Below are positions 34,801 through 45,118 of a DNA stretch of 64,000 nucleotides, piece by piece (the stretch's first letter is position 1; each line of letters starts with the position of its first letter). A program made the translations under genes and the position numbers. Under the pieces are notes generated by a model. That model did not search any database, was not told where the DNA came from, and was given only the letters and a program-made list of their open reading frames with translations. The stretch is from Glandiceps talaboti (lineage: Eukaryota > Hemichordata > Enteropneusta > Spengelidae), in the NCBI RefSeq assembly GCF_964340395.1, contig NC_135567.1, positions 6,091,899 to 6,155,898 of the forward strand, given 5' to 3'.

Positions 34801-36464
34801 AAATAACTGACGTTAACTAAGTTTGGTAGTCAATATAGCAGGTTTACCATCAAATTGACGCAAAATTTGTTTCAAATTTGTCTAGTAAAAACCGTTTGTC
34901 CAGTTGTCAATTAGGCTTACAAGTTACACAAAGCATGATAAGACACTGTGAATGGTGCAAATAAACAACGTGCGAAATGCCAAATATCAAATGCAAACAA
35001 TATAAGCGAACAAAAGGGTCTGTATGCACTCTATTAGCCCGATATTTTGTCTAAAATCATCCAATTCCAGCTCACATGTATGAACGGTACGTGAAAATGA
35101 TACATTGTTACTGAAATAGAATGACATTACAATGACATGTGTTTCTCTGTTCCTCAGTTTGATCATATACGTTCTGGGTTGCTACACTCCTTAGTAAAAT
35201 CACAATTTCATTCTACAACTTTTTGTGTGTGCGCCAAGTGTTTTCTGTCAAGTAGCTGTGTCTTTGACGTACCTAGTACCTAGTAGGCAGTGATGTAGAT
35301 AATAGCCGGTTACCGGTCACAACGCCCAGCTATAAGTATAACAGTTGTGGGACCGGCTTAGGAAAGTACTCAAACCTGACGATAATTGAAAAAAATTCTA
35401 AGGTCGGAAAATTAAATATGAGTTGCACAGAAGTACTAATAGCAACTAAAATACCTAAAGTGGTAAAAAAAATTGACGATTACGCGGTAAAACAAAACTG
35501 GCCACGATATCGCTAGCGAAAGCCTTCGGACTAGTTTCGTAGGGACGTTGAATTCGGATGAAGGAAGCGTGAAGCGAAGTATGCAGTCAATGTGACATCT
35601 CATGATGCATGATGCAACAACACGACGTTTACGTAGAGTAGAACTAAATGTTTTCTAAACTTCAGCGAAAAGAAATTTTGTCGATCAGACACTGACTATT
35701 TTCAAATTCTTAAAACATCTGAGAAAACTGGAAAGGAAGCAAAATGTGACACCGACAGACAAGCTAGGCGTACGGTACATGTACAGGAGGCGAGACACAC
35801 CATGTGGTGCAAACAATGGTCGTTCGTGTCACGTATAAGGCATCAGATGCACATCACGTATAAGGCATCAGGTAGTACATGCAATCTGATTAAAATCCGA
35901 TGTGGTGAAAGAGGCTAGATGTCCTTATTTATCTATTCATCGTGTTGTGACGTTTGTTTTGTTCGGAGTGATCGCCGCCTTCCCACGCGATCACTCCGAA
36001 CAAAACAAACGTCACAACACGATGATTAGAGGTAAATAAGGACATCTAGCCGCTTTCACCACATCGGATTTTAATCAGATTGGTAATACATGTAGCTAAC
36101 CAAATATTCTTGGACTGCAGTCTTTCCTGTAACAAGTATTGGAAATTGTCAGAAACCTGAGGATTTTATGACTGAATATGTTTCGATCAAGAATTCCCAT
36201 ACTTTCAGTAAAATGTTCTGATGGCTGGGAAGCAAGACATTGTTGAAACTTTTAGTGCGATATTTGATACTGATAAGCGACGTTGATGACGGGTATAGTG
36301 TTATAATTCATAAACAAATCTAACATTGGCAACTCTGTTATTTCTATAATGATCCTCAAATCTCAAGGACAACTGTCTATTTTGTACACACAGATCATAC
36401 ATCACTGCCTAGTCTAGTTCCTATAAGTCCTTACCTGTCGACTACGATCTCTAGCTCTGTGCAT
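7785..36464 (-). CDS. Ankyrin-repeat ROC GTPase (ROCO-type) gene, 5' eight exons
   Basis: Eight GT-AG exons, all phase compatible, give 285 residues of the N-terminal part: 36464-36435, 34489-34391, 11321-11223, 10865-10797, 9998-9954, 9855-9739, 8591-8340, 7929-7785. Residues 11-43 and 44-76 are two canonical ankyrin repeats (DKDTPLHYAA, SGDTPLHTAS), 77-99 a third partial one, and 100-114 a linker. From about 130 comes a ROC-type GTPase: P-loop GYAAVGKST (138-146), switch I TPGID (164-168), switch II WDLAGQ (187-192) and a G4-like SRAD (273-276). ROCO proteins pair ROC with a COR dimerisation domain and act as GTP-regulated cytoplasmic scaffolds; DAPK1 also joins ankyrin repeats to ROC. Rest of ROC, COR and later domains are not visible in 1-7784 and may lie beyond the window. 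The 23-kb third-exon intron holds several retroelements. Domain identity is firm; the first exon and distant linkage are inference. Confidence 0.85.
8340..8591 (-). CDS. ROC domain exon with switch I and switch II
   Basis: A 252-nt (84-codon) phase 0-0 exon, acceptor CTTTGTAG, donor AAA|GTATGT. It contains PTPGIDV (switch I threonine) and SSWDLAGQPVYYVTH, the DxxGQ G3 motif typical of ROC proteins. A hydrophobic strand follows, FILLYIIAD, then basic KTLKESQKEK. The DNA reads on past the donor in frame, but that part is intron. Confidence 0.92.
9033..9637. repeat. 75-bp minisatellite in the ROC intron
   Basis: Eight copies of a 75-bp unit (TAGACATGGATAGTACTTAG, TCTTCAGCTATGATCTATGT, ATATGATATGTATGTTTTAT, TAGGTG.ACCATTTA), starting near 9038 and then every 75 bp. 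Copies are over 95 percent alike by eye, so the expansion is recent. It lies in the intron between the P-loop and switch exons. Confidence 0.96.
9739..9855 (-). CDS. ROC domain exon with P-loop
   Basis: A 117-nt phase 0-0 exon, donor GGG|GTATGT. It encodes a lysine-rich lead, the beta strand KLFLCG and the Walker A/G1 motif GYAAVGKST, ending LTKSLQG. Fit to Ras-of-complex P-loops is clear. Confidence 0.92.
9954..9998 (-). CDS. Linker exon between ankyrin and ROC domains
   Basis: A 45-nt open stretch encoding STQVTNASKHGSQNI, polar and low complexity, between acceptor GTCAGTCAG and donor GTAAGA, phase 0-0. Repeated CAG gives alternative acceptors 4 and 8 bases upstream; only the chosen one keeps frame. 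It could be alternatively used. Confidence 0.55.
10797..10865 (-). CDS. Terminal ankyrin repeat exon
   Basis: A 69-nt phase 0-0 exon (acceptor CATGTAG, donor GTAAAT) encoding KGERPFDVTRSSEIKRLLM and HHMK. It is a shortened capping ankyrin repeat: GERPFDV sits where TPLDLA normally does. Confidence 0.85.
10968..11158. repeat. Microsatellite (GACA)n-(CATA)n in the ankyrin intron
   Basis: GACA repeats at 10970-10993, a CA/GTGTG joint, then CATA tetranucleotides with CACA interruptions to 11158. It lies in the intron between the ankyrin exons at 10797-10865 and 11223-11321. Confidence 0.95.
11223..11321 (-). CDS. Ankyrin repeat exon (33 codons)
   Basis: A second 99-nt phase 0-0 exon with acceptor TTTTGTATCAG and donor GTAAAA. 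It encodes SGDTPLHTASEYNNIEVV through DFDLKNK, a complete ankyrin repeat directly continuing the one at 34391-34489. Confidence 0.92.
11817..12990 (+). mobile_element. Family 1 internally repeated element, copy 2
   Basis: The head CACCAATGGTGTTGTAGCAC matches copy 1 closely over the first 130 bp. Seven TTGGCTGTTGCTATGGGCG-type units follow (near 11960, 12076, 12188, 12280, 12396, 12499, 12617), then the CACCAAGTTTCAGTCTCCTT and TTTTTGAGATATAAATG part. It degrades after about 12960 with no microsatellite tail. It lies in the large ANK-ROC intron. Overlapping ORFs have no family match. Confidence 0.72.
12991..14567. other. Intronic sequence, no gene seen
   Basis: Mixed unique sequence with G-rich patches (13258-13375, 13920-13995) and a short telomere-like run. 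The longest open stretches, such as 13716-14117, lack splice or family support. Confidence 0.5.
13475..13510. repeat. Short interstitial TTAGGG-like run
   Basis: About six GGTTAG units with two single-base variants (AGAGTTAGGG, TTACGGTTAG). Too short and mutated to be a telomere. Confidence 0.85.
14568..14957. repeat. Partial tandem triplication
   Basis: GTTATCTTTGCTGACAAAT and TTGATTGATGTACTTTTTAA begin at about 14568, 14745 and 14812. Copies one and three continue through AAGTACATCTA, AAGGCTTGTATCTACAACTA and CTGCTCGGATT; copy two stops after about 67 bp. Confidence 0.85.
15063..18440 (+). mobile_element. Decayed L2/CR1-like non-LTR retrotransposon A
   Basis: Element with apurinic-type endonuclease (EN) then reverse transcriptase (RT), broken by many frameshifts and stops. 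The 5' end GGCGCTGTTGATCGGCTGCC recurs in inverse at the start of element B (about 23590). EN pieces include ITETWLKSQDDPF (15755-15795) and YAGDFNFYFVDTDLKDT (from about 16090). RT pieces include VILVMLDLSAAFNT (about 17345), MALSWFRSYLINHHQYVKV (about 17430), the catalytic MMYADDSG (17561-17584) and DDIRSWMMSNMLVLNDDKTE. The C-terminal remnant (RLDYCNSLLYGITK-like, about 17950-18000; KSGLKTHLF, about 18190) ends near 18230, followed by a 3' UTR. It lies inside the ANK-ROC intron on the opposite strand. It cannot be active as read. The exact clade is uncertain. Confidence 0.85.
19472..19548. repeat. (TTTA)n microsatellite
   Basis: About 19 TTTA units, inside element C, separating its EN-linker part from its RT part. 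Confidence 0.96.
19918..20098. repeat. 31-bp tandem within an endonuclease domain
   Basis: Six copies of a 31-bp unit (GACATTACAAGATTGTTTTG, CCATCTAGTAG), starting 19918, 19949, 19980, 20011, 20042 and 20073. On the minus strand the unit corresponds to the region just before the GGDFN catalytic segment of element C's EN. Thirty-one is not a multiple of three, so the frame is destroyed. Confidence 0.93.
20476..20585 (-). mobile_element. Extra fragment of RT C-terminus
   Basis: Contains AACAAAGATTTGGTGTTGAA and about 80 further bases closely matching 20855-20945 inside element B. Minus-strand peptide YVSTPNLCSAEKLLL. It is a second partial copy of the same RT tail, wedged between elements B and C. 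Confidence 0.7.
20700..23592 (-). mobile_element. Decayed L2/CR1-like non-LTR retrotransposon B
   Basis: Minus-strand relative of element A. It begins near 23592 with GGCGCTGTTGATCGGCTGCC. EN: NACSVNGKIAALASKLF and FNITETWLKSDADPAI (about 22990-22870), parallel to element A's ITETWLKSQDDPF. RT: DHNILLNRLEFRFGVTGLV (about 22080-22020), WFISYIPNRHQHVKV, then YGVPQ-stop-SVVGPMLFTLYTAP (about 21955-21885). C-terminus: RLDYSNGLLYGISKYQ (about 21175), HITPVLIDSHWLPVEVRINF (about 21060) and RAPSLLNWLPFEIRKTIDIL (about 20830-20770). The stop in the GVPQGS motif and multiple frameshifts make it inactive. Confidence 0.84.
23600..24925. other. Intronic AT-rich sequence, nothing recognised
   Basis: Unique AT-rich DNA in the large ANK-ROC intron. 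I found no exon with splice sites, RNA gene or element in either strand. Confidence 0.5.
24926..25345. repeat. AT-rich 36-38-bp minisatellite
   Basis: About 11 copies of TATGCTGATTATACTTTTAC followed by ATAATATACATATTAAT, with units alternating between forms ending TTAATA and TTAATTA. Single-base variants (CTTGTAC, AATTTAC, ACGTATT) mark individual units. Confidence 0.95.
25346..26008. other. Intronic sequence, no gene seen
   Basis: AT-rich unique sequence. CCATAGACAT with TACAT occurs twice near 25610 and 25660. The open stretch at 25362-25571 is unsupported. Confidence 0.45.
26009..26510 (+). mobile_element. Penelope-like element fragment (RT tail plus GIY-YIG)
   Basis: A frameshifted remnant. 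The upstream open part (26009-26221) has MVTIPNAKGIPRN and ALISHKENTTSEH, resembling the segment between RT and endonuclease in Penelope-like elements. About 45 bases later another frame gives YIGESGRQLKTGIEEHHKYW (about 26268-26327), which fits the second half of a GIY-YIG nuclease (YIGET..R...R..EH). Downstream NQLIIPPPSGQLL (about 26443-26480) resembles the element's C-terminal tail. Penelope-like elements encode an RT joined to GIY-YIG. The RT core and first half of the nuclease are absent or unreadable, so this is a dead 3' fragment. Confidence 0.65.
26511..27378. other. Intronic sequence with a degenerate AC/AAACTT-rich tandem
   Basis: From about 26670 to 27000 the motif AACACAAAAACTTAATTT recurs in degenerate form at roughly 55-60-bp spacing with CTGTGGACAC-like spacers. 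It looks like an old minisatellite. No gene is visible. Confidence 0.5.
27379..27611. repeat. Microsatellite cluster (CCAC/CCAT)n, (GAAT)n, (TTAA)n, (AATA)n
   Basis: Short CCAC/CCAT repeats near 27375-27400, GAATGAATGAATGAAT near 27433, ATTA repeats, then about 35 AATA units with two single-base slips (near 27480 and 27575) to 27611. Confidence 0.95.
27612..28697. other. Intronic sequence, no gene seen
   Basis: AT-rich unique DNA. A segment at 28155-28212 (GTGATGTGAAATTATGAGTT, GACTCTCCAGACCCCAAAG) has a relative at 29828-29880. Confidence 0.45.
28698..28928. repeat. (GTAT)n microsatellite
   Basis: About 55 GTAT units with three interruptions (two ATC slips at about 28752 and 28857 and one GTGTATATAT). 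The MYVC/HTYI reading frames on both strands are artefacts. Confidence 0.96.
28929..30721. other. Intronic sequence, no gene seen
   Basis: Unique sequence. It includes the second copy (29828-29880: GTGTGAAATCATGAAATGAC, TCTCCAGAACCAAACATTC) of the segment at 28155-28212. No splice-supported exon is found. Confidence 0.45.
30722..30910 (-). CDS. Small ORF of unknown function, 62 codons
   Basis: ATG at 30910, preceded by a run of A and, seven bases further up, a plausible acceptor (TTGCTACTGCTCAG). The peptide begins MASVLKPTYDNIHKCPEMIR and includes GRIRNALDNDIRNE, ending ECELVYMR before TGA. Composition is mixed and globular-looking, with amphipathic helix character, unlike the low-complexity ORFs nearby. 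It lies on the same strand as the ANK-ROC gene inside its large intron. It could be a nested gene or an unrecognised exon; no donor fits before the stop. The family is not recognised. Confidence 0.3.
   Translation of the reverse strand: MASVLKPTYDNIHKCPEMIRTIAGRIRNALDNDIRNEAKYFSNLIDGDTDRAMQECELVYMR
30930..34390. other. Intronic sequence with G-rich/A-rich repeat remnants
   Basis: A patch at 31361-31500 (AGGGGAGAACCATTTGACTT, CTGGGGAGGGGGG, AAAAAATAATTTGTCGGCAG) and a similar A-rich piece at 32400-32465 (GGAAAAAATAATTTGATGCA) look like parts of one dispersed repeat. A poly-G run sits at 34180-34192. Open stretches at 32669-32851 (-) and 33187-33411 (+) have no family or splice support. Confidence 0.45.
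34391..34489 (-). CDS. Ankyrin repeat exon (33 codons)
   Basis: A 99-nt exon flanked by acceptor TATTTACAG and donor GTTAGT, phase 0-0. It encodes one full repeat, starting DKDTPLHYAAQSGSSEV and ending ATVNAVNK. TPLHYAA and the L-L-L-x-x-x-A pattern are the ankyrin consensus. One repeat per 99-nt symmetrical exon is typical of tandemly duplicated ankyrin exons. Confidence 0.9.
34490..36434 (-). other. Putative first intron of the ANK-ROC gene
   Basis: It holds unique sequence, a short direct duplication (CACGTATAAGGCATCAG at about 35829 and 35857) and the long palindrome at 35882-36082. No exon is recognised between the candidate first exon and the first ankyrin exon. Confidence 0.4.
35882..36082. 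repeat. Long near-perfect inverted repeat (hairpin)
   Basis: Left arm 35882-35975 and right arm 35987-36082, loop 11 bp (35976-35986, CGCCTTCCCAC). Outer ends are CAATCTGATTAAAATCCGAT and its reverse complement; inner ends are TTCGGAGTGATCGC and GCGATCACTCCGAA. The arms differ by one substitution (AAAGAGGC versus the complement of GCCGCTTT) and a short patch (TTATCTATTC versus the complement of GATTAGAGGTAA). It could be a foldback/MITE element or a transcribed hairpin. Confidence 0.93.
36435..36464 (-). CDS. Candidate first coding exon of the ANK-ROC gene
   Basis: ATG (36464-36462) with A at -3 encodes MHRARDRSRQ and ends at a strong donor, CAG|GTAAGG, in phase 0, matching the first ankyrin exon. 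An in-frame TAA lies 18 bases upstream of the ATG, so translation could not start earlier in this exon. It is short and was chosen for splice, phase and start context; more ankyrin exons beyond cannot be excluded. Confidence 0.45.
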
Positions 36465-39149
<2,685 letters not shown>

Positions 39150-39462
39150 AGTCATCTGACTTGCTACACATGAGGCTTCAACGCTCATCAAGGTAGGTCG
39201 AGGCTAATTCGCTGCGTATACTTTTATCTGATCGATATCAATCACCGCGAGCTTCTGATGTGTTGCATCAGTCATTGCAATGGAGAGTATAACATTTCAT
39301 AGAAAGTTGCAAACTTTCAGGCCAAGCTTGATTTTGACCATTGGCAAGGAAAACAAAGAGCAACAAGGGGATCCGAAAGCAGGCGTTCATCATTGAACAT
39401 TTCTATCGATGTTATGATGAAAGTACTGGTGCAGAAGACAGAATTTCCGTACAACAAAAATT

Positions 39463-40200
39463 GCGCCAATGGTATTGTAGCACAACTGTACTGTTTTTAA
39501 TTTTTTTATATAGTATAGGTGTTCATGTGGTGAATGATTATCCAGTTGCCTATCCAACCCTGTTGCTATCGTTGCAATATATGCGATCATCTGGCTGTTA
39601 CTATGAGCGTGTTGCTAGACATATTTGCATACAGTTTTTGAATGGCCGTTCTATTGTCTAATATGTTATGTTTGTGATATACATCACCATATGGCTGTTG
39701 CTATGGGCGTTGTATTGTTGCTAGGAATATTTGAGTACATTTTTTGAATGTTTATTCATGTCTATTAATCATTGTTAATATCATTGCAATATATGCGATC
39801 ATTTGGCTGTTGTTATGGGCGTGGTCCTGTTGCTAGGCACATTTGCATACACTTTTGGAATGTTTTATCCAGTTGTCTATTAATCCCTGTTGCTATCGTT
39901 GCAATATATGGGATCATTTGCATGTTGCTATGGGCGGGGTGTTGTTGCTAGACATTTTCGAATGTTTATTTAGTTGTCTATTAATCATTGTTATTATTGT
40001 GAAATACAAAACTGTTTGGCTGTTGCTATAAACTAGCGTCAAAATGTTTCAAACAAAATCTGCAGAATATCATTTCTAGAAACATCTCACCAAATTTCAG
40101 TCTCATTTTTAAGTAGTTTTTGAGATATATAAGTAATTGATCAAAAATCACATTTTTACACCTAATTTGCATATCACGGATGTACAATTGACAGTCGCCT
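39463..40200 (+). mobile_element. Family 1 internally repeated element, copy 3
   Basis: Head GCCAATGGTATTGTAGCACA followed by five GTTGCTATGGGCG-type units (near 39590, 39691, 39800, 39914, 40015), then TCTCACCAAATTTCAGTCTC and TTTTTGAGATATATAAG, fading after CACCTAATTTGCATATCAC near 40180. It is shorter by two internal units than copies 1 and 2 and lacks the tail. Confidence 0.72.
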
Positions 40201-41224
40201 TCGGAAAGTTTTAGCAATGGAAAGTAACACAGGATTTAGGTGCAACATGAATAATTTTCAGTAAAGTAACGATCATCATAAGCCAATATGAAAATAATGA
40301 CATCGGCTATATTTTCATGGACACTCGACAAAAGATTATTTGACACAACAATTTATAGTCAGAAGTGGAATCAATTTGCTTTTACCATTTCTGTAGAAGA
40401 CGACCACAAATGTAAGATAAACCTTTAATATGTATTCATCATAGCTATCAAAATATATTTAATTTTTCAAATTAATTTGTCAACATAAACACACTTGTAA
40501 ACAATATACATGCGATGTTATCGGATTAAAATCATTGACGCTATTCTAGAAATATTGGAAAGTGATTATATTAATATTTGAGGTACGTGAACTGAAATCC
40601 AGAAATACTAGTGAGTGTGAATAACAGTGTTTACTTTTTTATTGTAAGTATGGTCTTCATATTTATCCCATAATGCCATTGTATGCTTTTTATTGTTTTT
40701 ATTTGTTGTTGTTTTTTTATTTTTTTTTCATCTTTACCTTTCTCTGTGTATTTCTTGTGATAGGTAATACATCGCACTGTTCAACCTTTACGCCATAGTT
40801 ACATTTACCCAGATGAGACAAGTTACTTCAGTGTATTTCTTAATCTCTTCCTCGTTACTTTGGATAAGACCTACAAGTATATACTTTACATCCAAACTGG
40901 ACTTATTTGATGACATGTTAATAAAGGTAGCTAGAACTAAATAACTGAGTCTGTAAAAATTAAGTTTAAGAGTTTGTTGAAGTCAATGTCACCAATCAAT
41001 ATCTGTATATTAATTACAGTTTCCTGTCAGTATGACATAACGGTTAAAATCAAATACAGTGGAATCAAAAGTTATTCACTTTAGAAAGAAACGTACTGCA
41101 TGTAGTAGTTTTATTTTTATGATTGTATGTTACTAAGTATATTAGTATTGTTATGGATGAATATCTTTTGTAGTTCTTTTCTGTTACCACTAAAGAAACA
41201 TTTGCTGAGTATGGTGATAGACTG
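40201..41224. other. Intergenic sequence, nothing recognised
   Basis: AT-rich unique DNA with T-rich runs near 40700. No exon or element is recognised. Confidence 0.45.
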
Positions 41225-41955
41225 TAAGATACGTTGTGTCATTCCGACCTCACCGCCCTGGGGTTGACCGATGAGTGACGCCATCGTGGCGTACCATGCA
41301 GACTACTTTAGGTGCATTCTGTTCCAAATTCAGATCACTTCAAAATATGGGCTTTAACACGTTCATCAAATTGTTTAATGCTATTGTGATTCCAATTCTT
41401 GAATTTATTGCCGTGTCATTTTATTAAGAATCGAGCAAAAATGGTAAAATTGGTGTCCATAAATTTGCACCTACTCTCGCTAACTTATTAAAACACTAGT
41501 TGGGATGCGTGTATCCACGCAGATGGACTATTACGGCTCGGTATTGTAACAGACTTTGTACCCTTGACAGTGAAAGATTACCTACTAAGATTCTCATTTG
41601 GGACAATGCTCTTTACGTTGGCAATTGGTCTTCTGGGATGTACGACAAATTTGAAAGTTTAGTTATTACAGAATTGACACCATGTGATATTCACATTGTC
41701 AGGTTATGTTAACAGTCAAATTGCATAGAAAACTGGTATCAGCATGATCGTAATAAACCGGAATTACGCACTTTATGGATACATATGGACGTGAAAAATA
41801 TTCGCATTTAGATTTGTCCAGAGTTGGACGCTTATCTTTTTGTTCGGTTGAGAATAGGAATTCTTCCACTTAGGATCAAAACATGTCGTTTTAGGGGCGA
41901 GGGCCCGGAGGGTTTACAAGCTCGCCAGTGTGTGTAATGTAATGTAATGTAATAC
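41225..41955 (+). mobile_element. 3' fragment of a non-LTR retrotransposon
   Basis: A decayed C-terminal RT region. The frame-shifting peptide reads LGAFCSKFRSLQNMGFNTFI and KLFNAIVIPILEF (41310-41405), GVHKFAPTLANLL (about 41452-41490), RWTITARYCNRLCTLDSERL (about 41520-41580) with NWSSGMYDKFESL, and RIGILPLRIKTCRFRGEGPE (about 41850-41910). This order (KLF...VPIL, GVHKFAPT, RYWNRL, GILPL..ETGRFR) is that of the post-catalytic tail of invertebrate RT elements. It ends in a (TGTAA)n tail (41935-41955). 5'-truncated and dead. Confidence 0.72.
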
Positions 41956-43909
41956 AGATTCAATTGAGGACCAATCCTACGTTTGCAAACTCCACAATGT
42001 ACTGCAGTATATATCTCACTACAAGAGGGCAGCAGGTGGTATCAAGCTTCGAGAGAAAATTCATGGGTCACATGTTCGATTTGAAGCGTCCTGATTGTTT
42101 TTTTCGATGCCATGACCATGTTCCATTAATATTTGTAACATGCAAAGCATTACAGACTAAATCTATCTGTATACTTTCTTTTCCTTTATTCTTTTTTGGA
42201 GTCTTCCATATTTATATAAACTTTTTCTGCAATTATTACAAATCTTTCATTCTTTAAAAGACCAGAAAGTGTACAAGTACATACATGTAATATTAATTAT
42301 TAACCATTCCATTTCTGGCCTTATAACCAAAATAACTAATATGTGTAGACGTGTATAACGAGTTTATTAAAATATACTATAAATAAAGAAGTAAGTATGT
42401 AAATGTGACTCATAGCTAACTTGGGCCTTTATTACTTATATATCATTATCATTTTCAGATCTCACCAGAATTGTTGCCTCATGCCCCTGCTCTATCATGA
42501 CTTAATAATGCACTTATAATATAACTTATAATATCTTACTTGATTCATGTCCAAACTTTGCAAACTTTAATGAGTCAGACAAATGGAACTTTATAACGAC
42601 CAATAAACCTATAGCAAGGAATTATCATTTGTAAAATTGTTCGCAAAATACTGTTAAAGTTTTATGGTCAAACATGTCTGAAAATATCCATATTCAAACA
42701 AGTAACATCAACAAAAACAGAGATATTAGTACCATTTGTACACGATGGGTGGGTGAAATCAGACTCATTTCTGTAAACAGTGAGCAGGAAATTCAAACAA
42801 CCTGACTCATTGTAATTAGTTTGCAAAAGCAGTTTAAACTTTGATTACCTTGGATAATACTCGGTATACATGATATCGTAATTTTGCTCCAGAAGTAAGT
42901 TTAAGGTCCAATATCCAATGAAATGATCGAAACTTGAAAAAGTACAAAATGTTTTACTGTAAAAATCTGTTGGCTGACAAAAGTCGATGTTGACGACATA
43001 GTAGTTTAGAATTCTAAACTGGTACAGTATTACGTTTTAAAAACTCCATTACCTATACCAGTCTAGCTCAGTCCCCAACGAAAGGTGTCAAGTGTGTTTG
43101 GAACTTTTATACTCAAAGCAATCGGTAACCGTTTCGGACTCACCACGTGTCCTCTCCGACAGTACATTAATTTGACCCCATACAACCAACACAAAAGGTT
43201 GACGTGACTGCAGCCAACCTCCATTGGCATTCGCTGTACATCGGGTGTACATTGTATATGTTTTACCAACACCGTCTCTTACAAGAAAGCAAAGTCGAAC
43301 GCCAGATTGATTCGTATGTATCATGTCATGTCACACATTACAATTGTCGAATAAAGTCTATACAAAATTTGGATTTCAAGAGAGTGCACGTCTTATCGTA
43401 ATTTTGAGTTACACGTTGAAAGGTTTGTAAACTGACGAGGATAAGGATGATCCACGCAATACCGCGGACTTAAATACACTGAGACTACTCTACATCCAAT
43501 TCCGAGTCCTCACCAGAGTGACGCATTGCCGTTTCGGTGGAAATATCCTTATATCGCGTACGTGTTGAAATACACATATGTCGGACTTAGAATCGACATG
43601 TGTCTGAGACCACGGCACATATACTATACTGCTTTTAATATCATGTTATATTACAATACACGGTTATCCTATGTTAGCTAATTATAAAAGCTCATGATAG
43701 ACTGATTTCACATTGCATTGTTTCATTATATAAAGATCATGCTCATAACATCTGGCAAAGGTAGACAAGAAAAATCAAACCGTGGCAAAATGTATTAATG
43801 TTACCAAAATGAAAAGAAAATATAAGCCTGGTCACAAAAACGAAAGCTTGATAAGATAATTTTAATATCACATTTATCACCATAAATCTCAAAGTTCTCT
43901 GTGTTAACT
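41956..43909. other. Intergenic sequence, nothing recognised
   Basis: AT-rich unique sequence. Open stretches at 41964-42257 (+) and 43063-43324 (-) have no domain, splice or family support. Confidence 0.45.
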
Positions 43910-44968
43910 TTAGTCTTCTGCGAAGTCATTTGTTGATACGGGAGAGTCGTCTTGGTGAGGATCCTTCATGTAGAGGTGGTAGCGAATTATGTTGTTAAAT
44001 ATGTCGTACATTTTCGGAAGACGGGTATGCTGGTGACGACGACGGTGGTGGCCGCGGCAGAGATACAGTAGTCTGGAGGCCGGAAACACTGTAACCACCC
44101 CAGTTATATGTAGCTTGAGCTGGTTGTGCATCAGCTACAGGTAACTGAGTATATGGATTGTATAAGTTGTGGTAGGTGTAAGTTGGGTATCCAACAAAAC
44201 TACAAGATCCATACTTGTACGAAGGGATGGGGTGATACTAGCAATTGCGCTTGGGGAAGATTTGACGGTGCGACAGCTGTAACATTTCTTGGAGTGTTCT
44301 GACCAGTTTGGTTCAATAAACTCATCTGCATTGCTTGTTGTAATTGTGTGTATTCTTCATTGGTTGAGCTTGGATATATTATGTTTTGGTCATCCATGGT
44401 GCTGCCAGTGGAATGAGACAGACTCGTGGCAGAAGTGGAAAGGGTTGGTAATTTGGAATTCGGAAACGTTACTCTGTACTTTGGATCAGTTTCCAACAGT
44501 TGCCGTACGCGATCTTTTTGCTTCGCAATAAGTCCACGCTTTTGTTGTAGGAGGTGATAATTTGCTGATATTTTTCCTTTTCCTGATCAAGTTTCGTTGG
44601 TATTTTACTGCCATAGTGTGATTTCAGGATAGAAATGTCATGGTTCAATACATAGCATTTTGGGTTGCAAGCCCGTTGCAGTTTCTACCAAGTACTTTCC
44701 TATGTTGCCATTAATCAAGGCGGTTTCTATTTTCCGTTCAACTGACAACATCAAACGATCTTGTAATTCTCGTTTCTGGGTCAGTTCACTGTTTCCGTCT
44801 TCTTGATCTCCGTTTCTAACGCACTGTGTCACTTCGCCAATGTATTCAGTTCCACTTTCTCATCCCAATAGGTTTTAGCAGATACACATGTCGCATGTGG
44901 GCAATGCGATTTATTGTGACCTTCGCGAAGGTGGCAACCATCGACCATAATTTTGTTTGATAGTATAT

Positions 44969-44995
44969 CAGACCACTATAAATAGTAGTGGTCTG
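44969..44995. repeat. Small hairpin
   Basis: CAGACCACTA and TAGTGGTCTG, perfect 10-bp arms around TAAATAG, inside the decayed gene between its coiled coil and Cys/His part. Possibly an excision scar or a small insertion. Confidence 0.7.
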
Positions 44996-45118
44996 AAGTA
45001 TGTTGGAAAGGAACTGCTGAGTATTTTTCGTTTAACTGATTAATATTTCCTTCAGTACCTCAAGTTTGTCTTGGAGGTCAGATAGTTCGCGCTCTTTGTT
45101 ATGTAAGTCTAAATCTAG

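Noticed and set aside
39341-39661. 106-codon ORF starting MARKTKSNKG
   Set aside because: Its second half is family 1 repeat sequence; the first 40 residues have no family or splice support.
43063-43324. Minus-strand ORF with RDGVGKTYTMYT, resembling a P-loop
   Set aside because: GVGKT alone occurs by chance; no other nucleotide-binding motif or domain follows.
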